A DNA stretch of 64,000 nucleotides from Acridotheres tristis (GCA_037013685.1 CM072899.1:2101479-2165478), one strand, 5' to 3'; counted from the stretch's first letter, positions 22,990 through 34,978 are shown. Notes: generated from the letters alone by a model not told the origin. Numbers and translations: made by a program.

Positions 22990-24780
22990 CCCCCATTGCC
23001 CTTGATGGCATTCATAAAGCACAGCCCGAGCAGGAATTACTGTAATGGGGTAATATTTTGTGCCAGGGATGCTCCACGGGGAGCGTTCATCCATGCCAGG
23101 CACGGAGGTCACCGGCTCGCCGGGATTTATCCTCCACACACCCAACCCTGCGACAATTCCCCCTCTCCAGGAAGGGCAGGCTAGGACTGGGAGGCAGAGG
23201 AAATATTTTTAAATGGAAAAGGAAAGTTAACCAAACCCATCCCGAGCAGTCCCGGCTTTGCCCATAATAATTTTGGCCAGACAAACTATTAGAGGCATCC
23301 AAAAAGGAGGAAAAGTCAATAGATTTGCTGTCAAAAGACCGCAATTATTTTAACTACACATAAATGCACCCCTTTCTTGGCTATAAATAACGCTCCGCAA
23401 TTACGTGCTAATTACTCACAATCAAATCTCAGCGTAAATACAGCGCCGCACAAAGATAATCAGATAGTTCTTTGTACAATGTAAATTAATTGATAAGGGG
23501 AGGTTTACAATTGCAAATTAGAGCGATTACACTTGGAATGCTGTACTGGCTGAGAGTTAATCCCCGAGTTTTCCCTCCATATCCATGGGTAAAGCGATGC
23601 GTTACAGGTGGCACCGGGTGACAGGGGAGGTGACAATGCTCCCAGTCAGCTCACGCCCCTTTCGCTGCGATTTCCCACATCATTATCCCGTAATTCCCAC
23701 CCCGGAAGGCCGCAATAGGGACACTTAGTTCTGCTGAGCTCTGGGGAGAGGAATTTCCACGGCCTGATGTCCTGTGGCGTTTTTTGGTGTGGTGTCCTCT
23801 TAGCTCCGTGCCCTGTCCATTTCCCGGCTAGCAGCAGAAATCCGCTGCAATGTCACGCCTTCCAAAGCCCGCGATTTTTTTTTTTTTTTCATTATTTCGC
23901 CAACGCTCAGAAGGCAAATCTACCATCTATTCATAAAATAACAGCAGTGGGATGTGTTTGTCCTTCCCTTAAAGGCTGTGCGTGCCCGGGGGTGTTTGTG
24001 CCACCGCGGAGCTCAGCCCTGGGCGCTGCTGCAGCGAAAGGATGTCCGCAGTGCCTGCTCGCTCATTTTCCATTGACTCCTCTCCGAGGCTGAAGGTGTT
24101 TCTCATTACTTTCTGATTCTGCAGCGAGGACAGCAATTTAGCAGCGCTGACCTTGTAATGATGTTTATTTCTTGTCGCGCCGAGGATGGGTTTTATTGTT
24201 ACTTGTGGTTGAGTTGGGGTGGCGTGCGGCAGCTCCTAGGCTCGGCTTTGTGGCCACTAATCCTGACTCAAGGCTTGGTTTTAGCCCTGCTGTCACCACC
24301 GATGAGGGGGCACAGGTCAGGTTTAAACGCACCTGACCTAAAAGCCAAAACTCCTGCAGATAATTTAATACTTAATTAATGCCGAATTAGGCAGTTATGT
24401 GGTGATACAATGCAGGTGAGCAGCAACCTGTCCTCTCATATAATCCCTCAGAACATCGTGGCCAACCTCAACCATTTATAACACGAATCTGCAAGACTTG
24501 AGATTTTTTTTTTCTTTCTGCTTTATGACCCTTTCTTTTTCATTGCATAATTAAACTTTTCCAACTTTTATCCTGTTAATGGCAAGAAACGTAGTCTAAG
24601 TGGAAGGAGAAAGGACACCATGCTGGGGCTGCAGAAATAATGAATTCCTCATAGGGTTGTTAAGGCATGTGCTGATTAAAACTATAACTGCACCGTGCAA
24701 AAAGAGGCTAATTTCGTAGCCTAAATGGCTAATTTTTTATTATTTCCTCGATAAAGGTAAAAATGGTGCCAGAAGAAACT
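22990..24780. promoter_or_regulatory. Candidate conserved regulatory block
   Basis: This block is repeat-poor and richer in CpG and in homeobox-type words (TAATTA, TAATTGATAA, TAATTAAT) than its surroundings. The core is about 23,260-23,560. Within it ACAAAGA (23,450-23,456) and TCTTTGT (23,469-23,475) form a perfect 7-bp inverted pair with 12 bp between, matching SOX/HMG-box type sites. There is no coding potential in any frame. This is a composition-based inference and conservation was not measured. Confidence 0.4.
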
Positions 24781-25271
24781 GAAGTCTTAATTGTTCCTGA
24801 GGTTTTCACACCCCACAATGACACACGATTGCTCCAGAGATTTGAAACACGAAAAGATCCAAGGGAAAGTGCTCAAAGACTGGACAGTCTGGAGGAACTT
24901 CTCTCTTAAGCAGCGTGAGATCTTTAGGATTTTCAGGGTGTTCAGAGAGTGAATTTCAAGCAGAATGGTAATTTTGTAATTTTTTTTTTCCTGCTGGGAG
25001 CCACAATGGTGCAGGATTATCACGGGCTCACATAACATGCCATTTTGGTAGGAGAAAAGTTGATATTTCAAACTTATAAACGTCACTCTTGTTTGGGTTT
25101 TTTGTTTGTTTTTTGTGTGGGGGGGTTTTTTTGGTGTTTTTTTAATCGGTAATTTATAAATCCAAACTAAACGCTCCAATAGTTTTAAAATTCTTTTCAG
25201 GCATGTGAATGTTTTTCCCCTGTGTCACAGTTTTACCACCACACTCCTCCCAGCCGGAGCTTAAGGGATTT
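24781..25271. other. Non-coding stretch, T/G-rich tract
   Basis: Holds an impure T/G tract at about 25,090-25,145 (runs of 5-8 T separated by G or C, plus a run of seven G). No gene recognised. Confidence 0.5.
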
Positions 25272-25320
25272 TCACAGAATATCCCGAGCTGGAAGGGTCA
25301 TCAAAGGTGCACAGGTCAGG
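25272..25320 (-). mobile_element. Short CR1 terminus remnant
   Basis: 'tcacagaatatcccgagctg' followed by 'gaagggtcatc' and 'gcacaggtcagg' matches the antisense end of a CR1 subgroup with an 'agaatatcctgagttggaag'-like terminus. Only about 50 bp is recognisable. Confidence 0.6.
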
Positions 25321-25510
25321 CTGGATCTTGATGCTGCAGAGAACTGAACTGAGATTAAATTCAAAGTCTAAACTAACCCCGACCTAACCCAGCAGAGACA
25401 GGGGGGTCAGTGAGAGAGTCCCCACCCCACGTCCATGAGCACAGGGAAGGAGGGAGCTGAGGAGCCCCCAGTGAGCAGCAAGGGAAGGGTCACAGGGAAA
25501 AGTTTCATTT

Positions 25511-25645
25511 CCTGGAGGGATCAGCTGGAAGACGAGAGCCAGGCTGGACAGCGTTTGGAGCAGCCTTGGGACAGTGGGAGGTGGCCCTGCCATGGCAGGG
25601 GTGGCTCTGGGTGGGTTCTAAGGTCCCTCTCAAGCCAGACCATTG
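25511..25645 (+). mobile_element. CR1 LINE 3'-end fragment
   Basis: Sense orientation: 'aggctggaca', 'ggagcagccttgggacagtg', 'ccctgccatggcaggggtgg' and 'ctaaggtccctctcaag', then 'ccagaccattg'. The terminus is diverged and the left part is poorly preserved. Confidence 0.85.
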
Positions 25646-26143
25646 CACACCCACAGCGCTGTCCTTGTGCAGTTTGCTAAATCCGGGTTGGAACCTGAGC
25701 GCAGCAGACACAGCCACTCAAGTGGAAATCTCCATTAATATTACATTTTTTTGCTTACAAAACACAGCACTGCCGTGTCTGGGACCTGCAGGTCACACAG
25801 CTGGCTGGGCTGTGTCACCTGGGGGTTAAACACGTGTGATTAGCCATGGCTCGTTAGAGGCGTGACTGCACTAATTGATGGAGAGCACCCAGGGGACATC
25901 ACTGTGGTCGGGATGAAGCGAAGGTCCCTGCAGAGCAGCGACAGCAGCGCCTCGGGAGCCTCCCAGATCTCACACGGCGCTTCACCAGCACCCTGAGGGG
26001 TGACACACAGCAGCCAGCGCCCTGCACCCCTGCCAGGTGACAGAGGGGACCCTGCCACCCATCCCGGGGACGCGGCGTGGTGATCGGGGAGAGCCGAGTG
26101 CTGGCAGGGACAGTGACAGTGGCTGCTGGCAGAGCATGGCAGC
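25646..26143. other. Non-coding stretch before the minisatellite
   Basis: No recognisable gene or repeat. The minus-strand open frames covering it enter from the adjacent minisatellite and lose repeat character here. Confidence 0.5.
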
Positions 26144-26988
26144 CAGCTCTGGGACAGGGGACAGAACTCTGAGAAGGGACAAGAGCTCTGGGATAGGGGA
26201 CAGCTCTGGGACAGGGGACAGGAGCTCTGATAAGGGATATGAGCTCTGGGACAGGGGACAGGAGCTCTTGCATAGGGGACAGGAGTCCTGAGACAGGGGA
26301 CACGAGCTCTGGGACAGGTGACACCATTTCTGAGATAAAGGACATGAGCTCTGGGACAAGGGACAGGAGCTCTGGGATAGGGGACACCAGCTCTGGGACA
26401 GGAGCTCTTGGATAGGGGCCAGGAGTCCCGAGACAGGGGACACGAGCTCTGGGACAGGGGATACCAGTTCTGAGATAAAGGACACGAGCTCTGGGACAGG
26501 GGACAGAACTCTGGGACAGGGGACACCAGTTCTGAGATAAAGGACATGAGCTCTGGGACAGGGGACAGGAGCCCTGGGACAGGTAATACCAGCTCTGGAA
26601 TAAGGGACAGGAGATCTGGGACAGGGGACAGAGTCCTGAGACAGGAGACACCAGCTCTGGGACAGGGGACACTAGTTCTGAGATAAAGGACATGAGCTCT
26701 GGGACAGGGGACAGGAGCCCTGGGACAGGTAATACCAGCTCTGGACTAAGGGACAGGAGATCTGGGACAGGGGACAGGAATCCTGAGACAGGAGACACCA
26801 GCTCTGGGATAGGGGACACGAGCTCTGGGACAGGTGACAGAAGCTCTGGGATAAGGGACACCAGCTCTGAGACAGTGGACATGAGCTCTGGGACAGGGGA
26901 CAGGAATCCTGAGATGGGGACACCAGCTCTGGGACAGGTGATACCAGCTCTGGAATAAGGGACAGGAGATCTGGGACAGGGGACACCT
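26144..26988 (+). repeat. Minisatellite, ~20-21 bp unit, ~40 copies
   Basis: Imperfect tandem units of the form 'gctctgggacaggggacagga' fill about 845 bp. Higher-order structure is visible: the block starting 'aggacatgagctctggg' at 26,541 recurs at 26,687 (146 bp later) with several unit variants in the same order, and 'aggagtcctgagacagggg' at 26,281 recurs at 26,421 with one change. Many closely spaced GGG/GGGG runs lie on the plus strand. Because 21 is a multiple of 3, all minus frames stay open, giving open frames up to 443 codons with a CPLSQSS-type heptad. These are not credible genes. Confidence 0.96.
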
Positions 26989-27197
26989 GGCTCCCAGGTC
27001 CCTGCTCCTTTGGGACACCCCAGTGTCACACAGGGGAGAGGGCTGGCACAGGTGTCCCCGTGCTGGCAGTGGCACAAGGACAGGGCACACAGGAAACATC
27101 CAAACAGCTCCTTCCAGCAAGGGCAGCTGGGAACGAGGGGCTGATTTTCAGTTTGCAAATTATGAGCGTGAGAATAGAAAGGCTCCCTTACAAAAGG

Positions 27198-27213
27198 GAG
27201 AGAGAGAGAGAGA
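27198..27213. repeat. (GA)n microsatellite
   Basis: Eight consecutive GA dinucleotides within a purine-rich segment. Confidence 0.85.
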
Positions 27214-27724
27214 AACAGAGCACATTTCACTTATTCTTCAGCTCTATTATATCTCTCTGTGGGAGGTGAAAACTGGCAATTACTCTGGGAGATGCACAGG
27301 TAGGAAGATAGAACATAAATCAAAATACAAAGAATCCGAATGCATTCTCCACTTAATTCAATGGGTATTTATTCAGCCAGGTTGCTTGGGAAGGCTGCTA
27401 GAGCACATCAGCAAAAGTTTCTGGGACCTGCCTGGCATTACTTGGCAATCAGAAGAGAAGGAGATCAAGGGAAGCGATGATCCCACAGGCAGCACACAAT
27501 CCAAACAAAGCCATTTGGAGAGGAAAAGGTTGGCACGGGTCATGTTGACACAAAAAAAAAAAAAATATTTCTGGGAGATGTAAGTGGTTCGTAAGAAACA
27601 CACGGCTGAATTTTGGAGCACTTAAAGCAGTTTTATTCCTGCACTCCATGGGGATTTCGTGGGAACAAAAGACAGCATTCATGTGGAGAACACATCATTT
27701 TTAGAGCCCATATTCTTGTTTCAG

Positions 27725-27803
27725 AACCCCCAGACCTTTGTGTAGCTGAAGGTCAGAATTCAGATGGACTCGCTGGAATTTATATTCATCAGGAAGAAAC
27801 AAA
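27725..27803 (+). other. Candidate 79-bp plus-strand exon (unproven)
   Basis: Bounded by a good acceptor (tattcttgtttcag) and a strong donor (AAA|gtaagtcc). One frame is open through the segment and upstream, reading PPDLCVAEGQNSDGLAGIY then IHQEET. It would start in phase 1. Length 79 would shift the frame if skipped. I recognise no domain, and the strand is opposite to the CpG-island donor and to the candidate exon at 10.1 kb. It could be a random pair of splice-like sites or part of a plus-strand non-coding RNA. Confidence 0.22.
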
Positions 27804-28611
27804 GTAAGTCCTGGGAAGCCCATTAAAAAAATATAATGTGCTTTTTTTTTTTTTCCTCAGGAATTACTGTGAAATTGGGTGTCATGTATCTGACTAAATG
27901 CTGTAATGGCAGGACTGGAACACTGGGGGAGGATTTACAGGAAATATCTGCTCCTTATCTGATCAGAGAAGGAAACCAAAGTCTCACAGCCTGACACTCC
28001 AAGGTGGCTTTGCTGTCAACTTAAACCTCCAAAATTAACTATTTATCATTGAATTAGAACCCAGCTCAGATCAGTCACATTGTTCAAGCTCAAAGACTCT
28101 CGGACCCCAAAGGAATAGACCAAAAAAAAAAAAAAAAACCACAAAGGCAGGCAGGAAAATACAGAGGCACACAAAAAATGAGGTGACCTGAGCAAGAAAT
28201 CCAACAGCAGCCCTCGGGCTGGAAATAGTGACAAACCTGCTCCAGGGCTGCTGTTACCAGAGCAAAACACCTGCAAGAAAAATTTCTGTAAGAGAAATGA
28301 TGCAGGAGATTGCCAGCTATCAAAAAATCATTCAGAAAAAAAAAAAAAAGTATTTCTGGAAAGTTTCTCCTGATGGAAAATGCAGGAGCTCATCATGGGG
28401 ACCTCATTTTTTGGGAAGAGGCACACGAGGGGCTGGCCAGGGCTGGGGGAACTTTGCAGAGGGGATTTGAGCTTAAAAGCAGGTCCTGGAAAACAGCTGG
28501 GAGCACAGAAAGGAGGCACAGGGGTGTCACTGGTTGGGGTTTTTGGGGTCCCTGAGGCTGCTCCTGCAGCCCTCAGTGATGGAGCACGGTCCCCAGCCTT
28601 GCCCAGATGGA

Positions 28612-28935
28612 ATTGTGGCTCGTGGGGAGCTCTCAGAGCAGCGGGGTACAGAGACCAGCCCATGCAGAAAGGCACAAATCCATGGTTTATTCTATGGAGG
28701 CATCCTGTCTGCACATACCCACGGCTATTGTTTTACAGGGGGTTTTGTATCTTCTGGGGGTTTTACAGTTTGCACCGATTACCAAGGGAATTCTACTTTA
28801 TAACCAATCCCTGAGGGATTTTACATTCACAGCTGGCCTATGGATACTAAAAGAGAATGAGCCACTAATATTGAAGATAGATAAGAGGGTCTACCAAGGG
28901 GGGGAAGCTAAATTCCTTTTGTACTCATCATTTCA
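28612..28935 (-). mobile_element. LTR-like element (endogenous retrovirus)
   Basis: Read on the minus strand there is a TATA box (ggttataaag, plus coordinates about 28,796-28,805) followed about 100 bp later by AATAAA (28,686-28,691) and then a G/C-richer tail ending 'cacgagccaca'. This TATA, poly(A) signal, short U5 order is that of an avian retroviral LTR. No internal gag/pol sequence lies next to it, so it would be a solo LTR. Both ends are uncertain and no target-site duplication could be fixed. The U3 part may extend towards 29,180 or beyond. Confidence 0.5.
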
Positions 28936-30640
28936 CAAGCCATTTCTTATCTCTAAGCTCTGGTTTTCCAAGGAGCTTGTTCTGAGGATGCAGGGAAACT
29001 TTCTTCCGTGTTTTCTGCTCCCTCCACACAGGGGCACTTGAGGATGCCCAAAGGAGGAGGCACAGGATGAGAGCCGAGCTGGAGGCAGGGCTGCTGGGCT
29101 GTGCTCATGCAGCCTCTGCTCCTGGCTGCACCTGCAGGACATCCCCCAGCCTCTGCTGAGGGTAACCCCAAGGATTTATACCCCAGGGGCTGCATTTGTT
29201 TGGATCATGTTCCATGGAATTAATGATACTCTTACAGCATGAATGATACACTGATGTTACCCAATGGATGAAAACAGCAACATCAGCAAACCTACTTCAC
29301 ACAAACTATACACCTTTACTTTACACGAACTATTTACCCCCACTTGACAAAATCTGCTGGTATTAACTCAAAAGAATTCTGCTGAAAGACCAAGGGAAAT
29401 CCGAGGAAATAAAAAAATCACAAGGCAGCGGTTTTGCACGGAAACCTTCAGCAGCACACTTAGGGCAGAGCAGAAAAGCAGGGTAAAGTTTCAAAAGCTG
29501 GTTTTAAATAATAAAAAAAGTGTAAACACCCACCCAAGTGGCTGGTGAGGAGATCTGTGTTGTCTCCAGGGCAGACCCTGGGGCTGGAGCAGCTGGGGCA
29601 CAGCTGGGAGCGATGCCTGCAGGGATGGAGCCGCAGGCTCAGGCTGGAGGCAGGAACCCGGGGGACAGGGGAGGGAATCATGGATGCTTGGATGTTTTCA
29701 AGCATGCACAGCTCCTCTGACGGGATATTTCTAATGTAAATATCTGGCAGACTGGGGACCCGCAGCTTTTTTAAAAGATTTTTAGCATCAGGATAACTAA
29801 AATGAGATTATTTATGCATTAATGAGATAGCAGAGCACCAAAAAAGCTGAGAGTGAATGAATTCCCCTGCCTCCCCAGTTAAAGGATGAGGTCCCAGCTG
29901 AGGGCTGCTCACTGGGGTTTGTGCCTTCAGACAGCTCAGACAAACCCCTAATTCCTCCTTCCTGCCCTAATTCCTCTTCAGCCCCACTGGTCCAGCCTGA
30001 AGGATGCAGATCCCCCCTGGACCAGGGGAGTTTCAAACACTGAATCATCTGATTCTTCCTCAGAATCTGCTGCTCAAAGCTTATCTCTACTTCCATCAGC
30101 ACAAGAGTCCAGGATGCCCTGTTACATACCCTACAACCATTAAATAATCCAGAGAGTGATACCTGCACGTGGGGAAAATCAAATATCACAATGCATCAGC
30201 ATTTGGTAGCTTCTCTATCACCTCAAAAAAAAGCCAAGCTGCCACCTCAGAGAGGATTTTTAAAAATAATCTTAATTATTGGGCTTTTCCAGCTTGGTTT
30301 CAAGAGCACAAGGCACTCCATATCTCGGATGGAGAAGGAATGTGCCTTTGCCCAAAACAATATGCAGCGTGAAGGAAATTCAAACTGACACCATTTCAAG
30401 ACAGCAAAGACAAACTGATTTAGCAGCTCTGACAGGCATTTGTAAGCAAAATAAAATGTGAATCTAATTTTGGCCTACTGCACCGAAATAATGTGCAGCA
30501 TGGTTTGATGTCATAACATGAATATTTCATACGTGAACCAGCATCTTGTTTGGGAGGGAGATTTTTCCAGACACCTGTGGGAGATGGAGGAGGCCTCACT
30601 GCTGCTCCTCACTGAGAAACCCGAGAGAAACTTTTAGACC
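28936..30640. other. Non-coding stretch, possibly ERV-related at left
   Basis: The left part (to about 29,370) may continue the LTR-like element. On the minus strand there is another TATA-like 'ggtataaatcc' at about 29,175. The rest is unique-looking, with no gene recognised. Confidence 0.4.
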
Positions 30641-31500
30641 CTTATTGACTTTTTAACTGTTCTGCCAGATGCCAATATGGAAAAGTAAAAATCATGGCTG
30701 AGCCTTTAATTCTAATTAATGGCCGTATTGATCAGCTAAGTTCTGTCTTGCCTCACGCCACAAAACCCGCTGGATTTCAGAAGATTCCCTGCCAAAAAAG
30801 GGCTTTATCCTCATGGAAAAAGCAAAGGCTGAACTCTCCAGCTTGCTCTTTTTCAAAGCACATTATTGATAAGGAGCAGAGCAGTGAGCTGGGGCAGAGT
30901 TGGGTATTTACGGTCTCTGGAGCATTTTGTTTTGATTTGCATCGAGTTTCAAGGTTCAGCAGTTTAACAGCCAGCACGGCCACGTTTCCATCGCCTTCAT
31001 TTCGAATTTCGAGCAAAAAGCATCACAAGGTTACATCTCCAAGAGGAAATCAATCCCAAATTCCACCTGGCAGTTCACCAGGGGATGGGGAAAAGCAGCC
31101 CAGCTGCTGCTGGAGTTGTGCTGAGTTTTGGCACAAAACATTTGCACAGCCCTTGAAGTCGCTCAGTTTGTGGCCTGAAAAATAAGCAATGAAAAAGATG
31201 CACATAATTTAAACGACACTGAATATTCAATAATGGTAATGGCCTAAATATTAGGAGCTCTTTGATGCGTGTTTCTGGGGGAACTGCGTTCGTCCTTGAC
31301 CTTTGCTTACTCGTTATTTTGTCTACGCATAATTAACACATCCATAATATCATATAAATGCCACTTATTGATACTGTCCCAAGGGCAGCTGGTTATCTGG
31401 GGAGAACATGGCCACATTAACATTTACTAACTCATTTAGCTGCTCTTCCACATTAAAGTGAAGAAAGCCATTTGTCAAATCACCCCGAGATGTGTTTTTT
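30640..31500. promoter_or_regulatory. Candidate conserved regulatory block
   Basis: Repeat-free, with many AT-core homeobox-type words ('ttctaattaatgg', 'cgcataattaacac'), a run of 'caataatggtaatggcc' and 'ataatatcatataaatgcc'. The part at about 31,190-31,480 looks most constrained. A 163-codon plus-strand open frame (30,694-31,185) lacks any recognisable domain. This is composition-based inference only. Confidence 0.35.
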
Positions 31501-32590
31501 AAGCAGGCGATATTTAACGAGGTAATGGTGTAAGTGTTGTCAGGGCACGGGGACAGTCATTTAACGGGACAGCTGGAACACCCTGCATGGAACCACCCCG
31601 ACATTAAACACAGAGGTTGGGGATATCAGCTCCTTCCTGCTTTTTCACATTTTTCCCCTTATTTAGCCACAGCAAGCCGTGATGTAACTGGGTAAAAGTT
31701 ACAGGTGTGGTCAGTGACCTGTGCCCACTGCAGGGGTGACATCCCCCGAGGTGCCACCTCAGCAAAGGTGTGAGGTCACCCAGGAGCTGAGCTCTTTAAT
31801 GGTATTCTACAAAATCTCACCTCCAGACCTCACTGCTTTGAGGGAAGCGAAGCATCTCCTGCAGCAAGGCCAAACCCAAGAGGTTTAAGGAAAATTATTA
31901 TTAATAATAATAATAATAATCTTGCATCCTGTTTCCCTCCAGAACACGTTCTCCATTATTCAGCCACGCAAACTAAATATTCAGGGCCACTTCAGATTTT
32001 TTCGAGCATTTCGTTTGCTGCACTTGACTTTTATCTGGGAATTATTTTTAAAGACTTCCTTTACAAATCTCTGGTAAAACACATGTCAGCACTTCGGCAG
32101 GGCTGGCAATTTTCTTTTTTCCCGAGCTCGAGTTAGATGTAAAAATGGAAATTGGACTAATTAATTACTTCAGATGGAAGAAGAGAGCAGGATTTCAGCA
32201 CAAGGCTGAAATGAAACAATGCAAGAAGCAATAACTGGTGGCAGATAATAGGGGCAGAGAGGGGCAGGGAGAAGCAGATCCCTGGGCTCCAGCCTCCCAT
32301 CACTGACCAAAAATGACCTGGAGAAGTCCCAGAGGGGGAACAGGCTCCCAGGATGACGCCCTGACATTTCCCCTCCCAGGGAATGGAAAGCAAAATCAGA
32401 TGCCAAAGTGGGAGGAGAAGGATCGTGGCAGGTCCGTGCCCAGTGCCTGAGCCTGGGAAGGGTCCTGGGCATCAGCAATGTGGTCCCAGGGCTCCCTGGC
32501 TGTGCATGAGTGTCCCACTCCTGGGGCCAAGGGAAAGGGGAAGATGCAGGAAGTGATGCTGGAAATTCATTTGCATCCCGGCTGGTTAAG
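31501..32590. other. Non-coding stretch with AAT microsatellite
   Basis: Unique-looking sequence with an (AAT)n/(ATT)n tract at 31,894-31,920. No gene recognised. Confidence 0.5.
31894..31920. repeat. (ATT)n/(AAT)n microsatellite
   Basis: 'attattatt' switches phase to seven AAT-type units, giving a short palindromic junction in the middle. Confidence 0.88.
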
Positions 32591-32728
32591 GATCATGGAA
32601 TTATGGGATGGTTTAGGTCGGAAGGGACTTTAAAGGTTGTGCCATTCCACCTCCTGCCATGGGCAGGGAACATGTCCCACTGTCCCAGCCTGGCCTGGGG
32701 CACTTCCAGGGATGGAGCATCCTCTGGA
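32591..32728 (-). mobile_element. CR1 LINE 3'-end fragment
   Basis: Antisense: 'atcatggaattatgggatgg', then 'tttaggtcggaagggac', 'ctcctgccatgggcaggg', 'cactgtcccagcctggcc' and 'cacttccagggatgg'. Truncated at the 5' end after about 140 bp. Confidence 0.92.
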
Positions 32729-34978
32729 CAAAGCTTAGCTGCAAGTATGGAGCCATATTATTAAATTATTAATGTCATCTCTAGTAAAACTTCAGTGTTT
32801 CCGAGTCAGAATCTTCCTGTTCAAGAAGAAAGGCAGAGAAAAAGCGCTTGGTAAACAGACAAGGAATGTAATCCATGAGGCTCCACCAGGGAAAAGGAAA
32901 ATGAATAAAGCCAGAAACTGCTACCAGGTTTTCATTTTGTACTTCTACAAAAGAAGAAGGAACAGAGATGAAATATAATCAGTGAGTAAGGAGCAGGTGA
33001 TGTAAGGAATCAATACCTGAGTTATCAAATACCACAGCTGACTGCTAGAATAAACCAGATCCTGCAGCATAACCTGCATTTCAGTATTAAAAAAATAAAA
33101 CAAATCACAAGCAGCCCTAGGCAAATAACGGATTTTTCCCTGCTAATGTTGATTTAAAATATGCAAAGTTATTCACAAGCTCCAAGGTGTGTAGAGTGAC
33201 TGTTAAACCTGCAGAACAGTGACCATTAAACACAACAGCAGCAAATACACAAGGGGAAACAGTTTTCCTTGGAAGAAGGAAACTGAGCACCATGGGAACA
33301 TCTCTCTGAGCTTGATCATCAAGTTCAACTGAAGAAGTAAAGTGGGCAAATTTTTACCTTCCTTTTATTTGGTTAATGGGGGGCAGAGTTCTGTGTTTTG
33401 TTAAAAAGTGTGAGACAGGAGTGGCTGTCAATCCACAGGGATAAACCCACAAACTCCTCACAAATCCAAAATTATCTACTACAACTTCTCAGCTTCTCTT
33501 TTGAGGGAAAAGTGCTGAAAAAGCCTAATCTGAAGATGAAGTACAGCAAAAACAGAGCGAGTGTGTGATTTTTCCAGCCCTCCCTGCTTAATATTCCTCA
33601 CCTCTGGCAGGACCTGCACAGAAAATGCATCTGGAAGTGTCCAGGGTCTCTGACAAGTTCCTGACAGGTGATGGATGGATCAAACCCAACACGTGGAATA
33701 CAGAGTGATAAGGTTCAGGAATGAAGGGGATGAGTGACAGTGGCTGAGGAGATGAACAGTCGGGGGGACTTTCCTGCATCACCTATTCCTTCATGAAGAG
33801 GATAATGAATGAGGTGACAACAGCAGGAATTCATTTCCAGCCAGGAATATTTGGCTTACAAAACCCCTCGCAGCGCTTTTGTGTTTGTGTTAGCAGCCTT
33901 GTGACCACGGGGAGGGGTCTGAAGGCTCCATGAACTCGGCTGTGATTGAGGATTCCCAGCGGCTCTGCCAATTTCCCATCACATCTGGGGGCTGGAAATG
34001 CTCCCCTGGACCCAGCCCACCCATTGCACCACCGCAGCATCACTCCCAAAGCCATCAGAGCCACCCCACAGGCAGGTTTTTATGATTTCCAAACAAGTTT
34101 TGTGATTTCTAAACAAGTTCAGATTCAGAAAAGGATAAGAAGTGTTTAAACTTGTAATATGACCCAAAGAGCAAAAGGATTAAAAAAAAATAGAGAGAAG
34201 GGGGGAAAGGCATTTGGGATCAAAGCATATTTGCTGCTCTGACCACTTTTGTAGCTCTGAGAATTTTTAAGAATTCAGTATCTCGTGTCATTAGTGAAAA
34301 GAAACAGTCCCATAAAAGAATTCTCAGGAGTGTCCTGTTTCACTGATATTCCAGCAAAAGGAACTGTTCCATAGGACGTTTGCAGAAAGTTTCCCTGAAC
34401 TCCAGCATATCCCTGCCTCTCCTCAGGCTCCTCCCTGCTAAGCCCAGCCTAACTCTGCCCTGTCTACCACGCTGCTATTTCCAGCTCATAGACGGAGCCA
34501 TTTGCAGCAGTGGAATATGAGCAGCCTCCAACACAGACACATTTCCTGCTCCTTCTGCACGGAACTAAATTCCACTTCCCTGCACATCCTGCCTGTCCAA
34601 AGGACATCCTTCCTGCACAGCAGCCTCAAGACCACAGCCCCATTAAGCAATCAAGCCATGGATGCTCATTAGCTGCTCCTCCTCCTGCTGTTTGCTTGCT
34701 TGGTTCTCTGTTTGCCTTTTCTTCTCAGCTTACACAATATTTGGGTCAGGAATTTTGAATTCTTTGCCTCTTGCATTGTCTCACACTCCCACACCCTGGC
34801 AGGTGTTATGGGAAGTGCAGCTATGCCAGTTGTGTTGTTTCTTTCTAAAAAATTCACAAAAATTACACAGAAGTCAAAAGAGCCTTGGGGTACTTGGCCA
34901 ACTTCAGCTCACAAATAGCAACGACAACTTTCCTGCTTTCTCCTTTGCAGATAATGTGTTTCATTTAAGAGGGATTGG
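32729..34978. other. Non-coding stretch, no gene recognised
   Basis: A/T-rich unique-looking sequence. Nothing resembling a gene, repeat family or RNA was recognised. Small open frames near 33,830-34,760 have no domain. Confidence 0.5.

Larger units (their letters stand above)
26989..28610. other. Non-coding stretch with one candidate exon
   Basis: Includes a (GA)n tract at 27,198-27,213, A runs at about 27,551, 28,122-28,137 and 28,337-28,350, and a T run at 27,841. The 186-codon plus-strand open frame at 27,023-27,583 ends in poly(A)-encoded lysines and has no domain. The only exon-like segment is described separately. Confidence 0.5.

Noticed and set aside
25840..27230. Minus-strand open frames of 235 and 443 codons, and others in the same interval
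   Set aside because: They are the translation of a ~21-bp tandem repeat. All frames are open and the peptides are simple heptad repeats without a start context or domain.
27023..27583. 186-codon plus-strand open frame
   Set aside because: Begins in the flank of the minisatellite, ends in poly(A)-encoded lysines, and has no domain or splice support.
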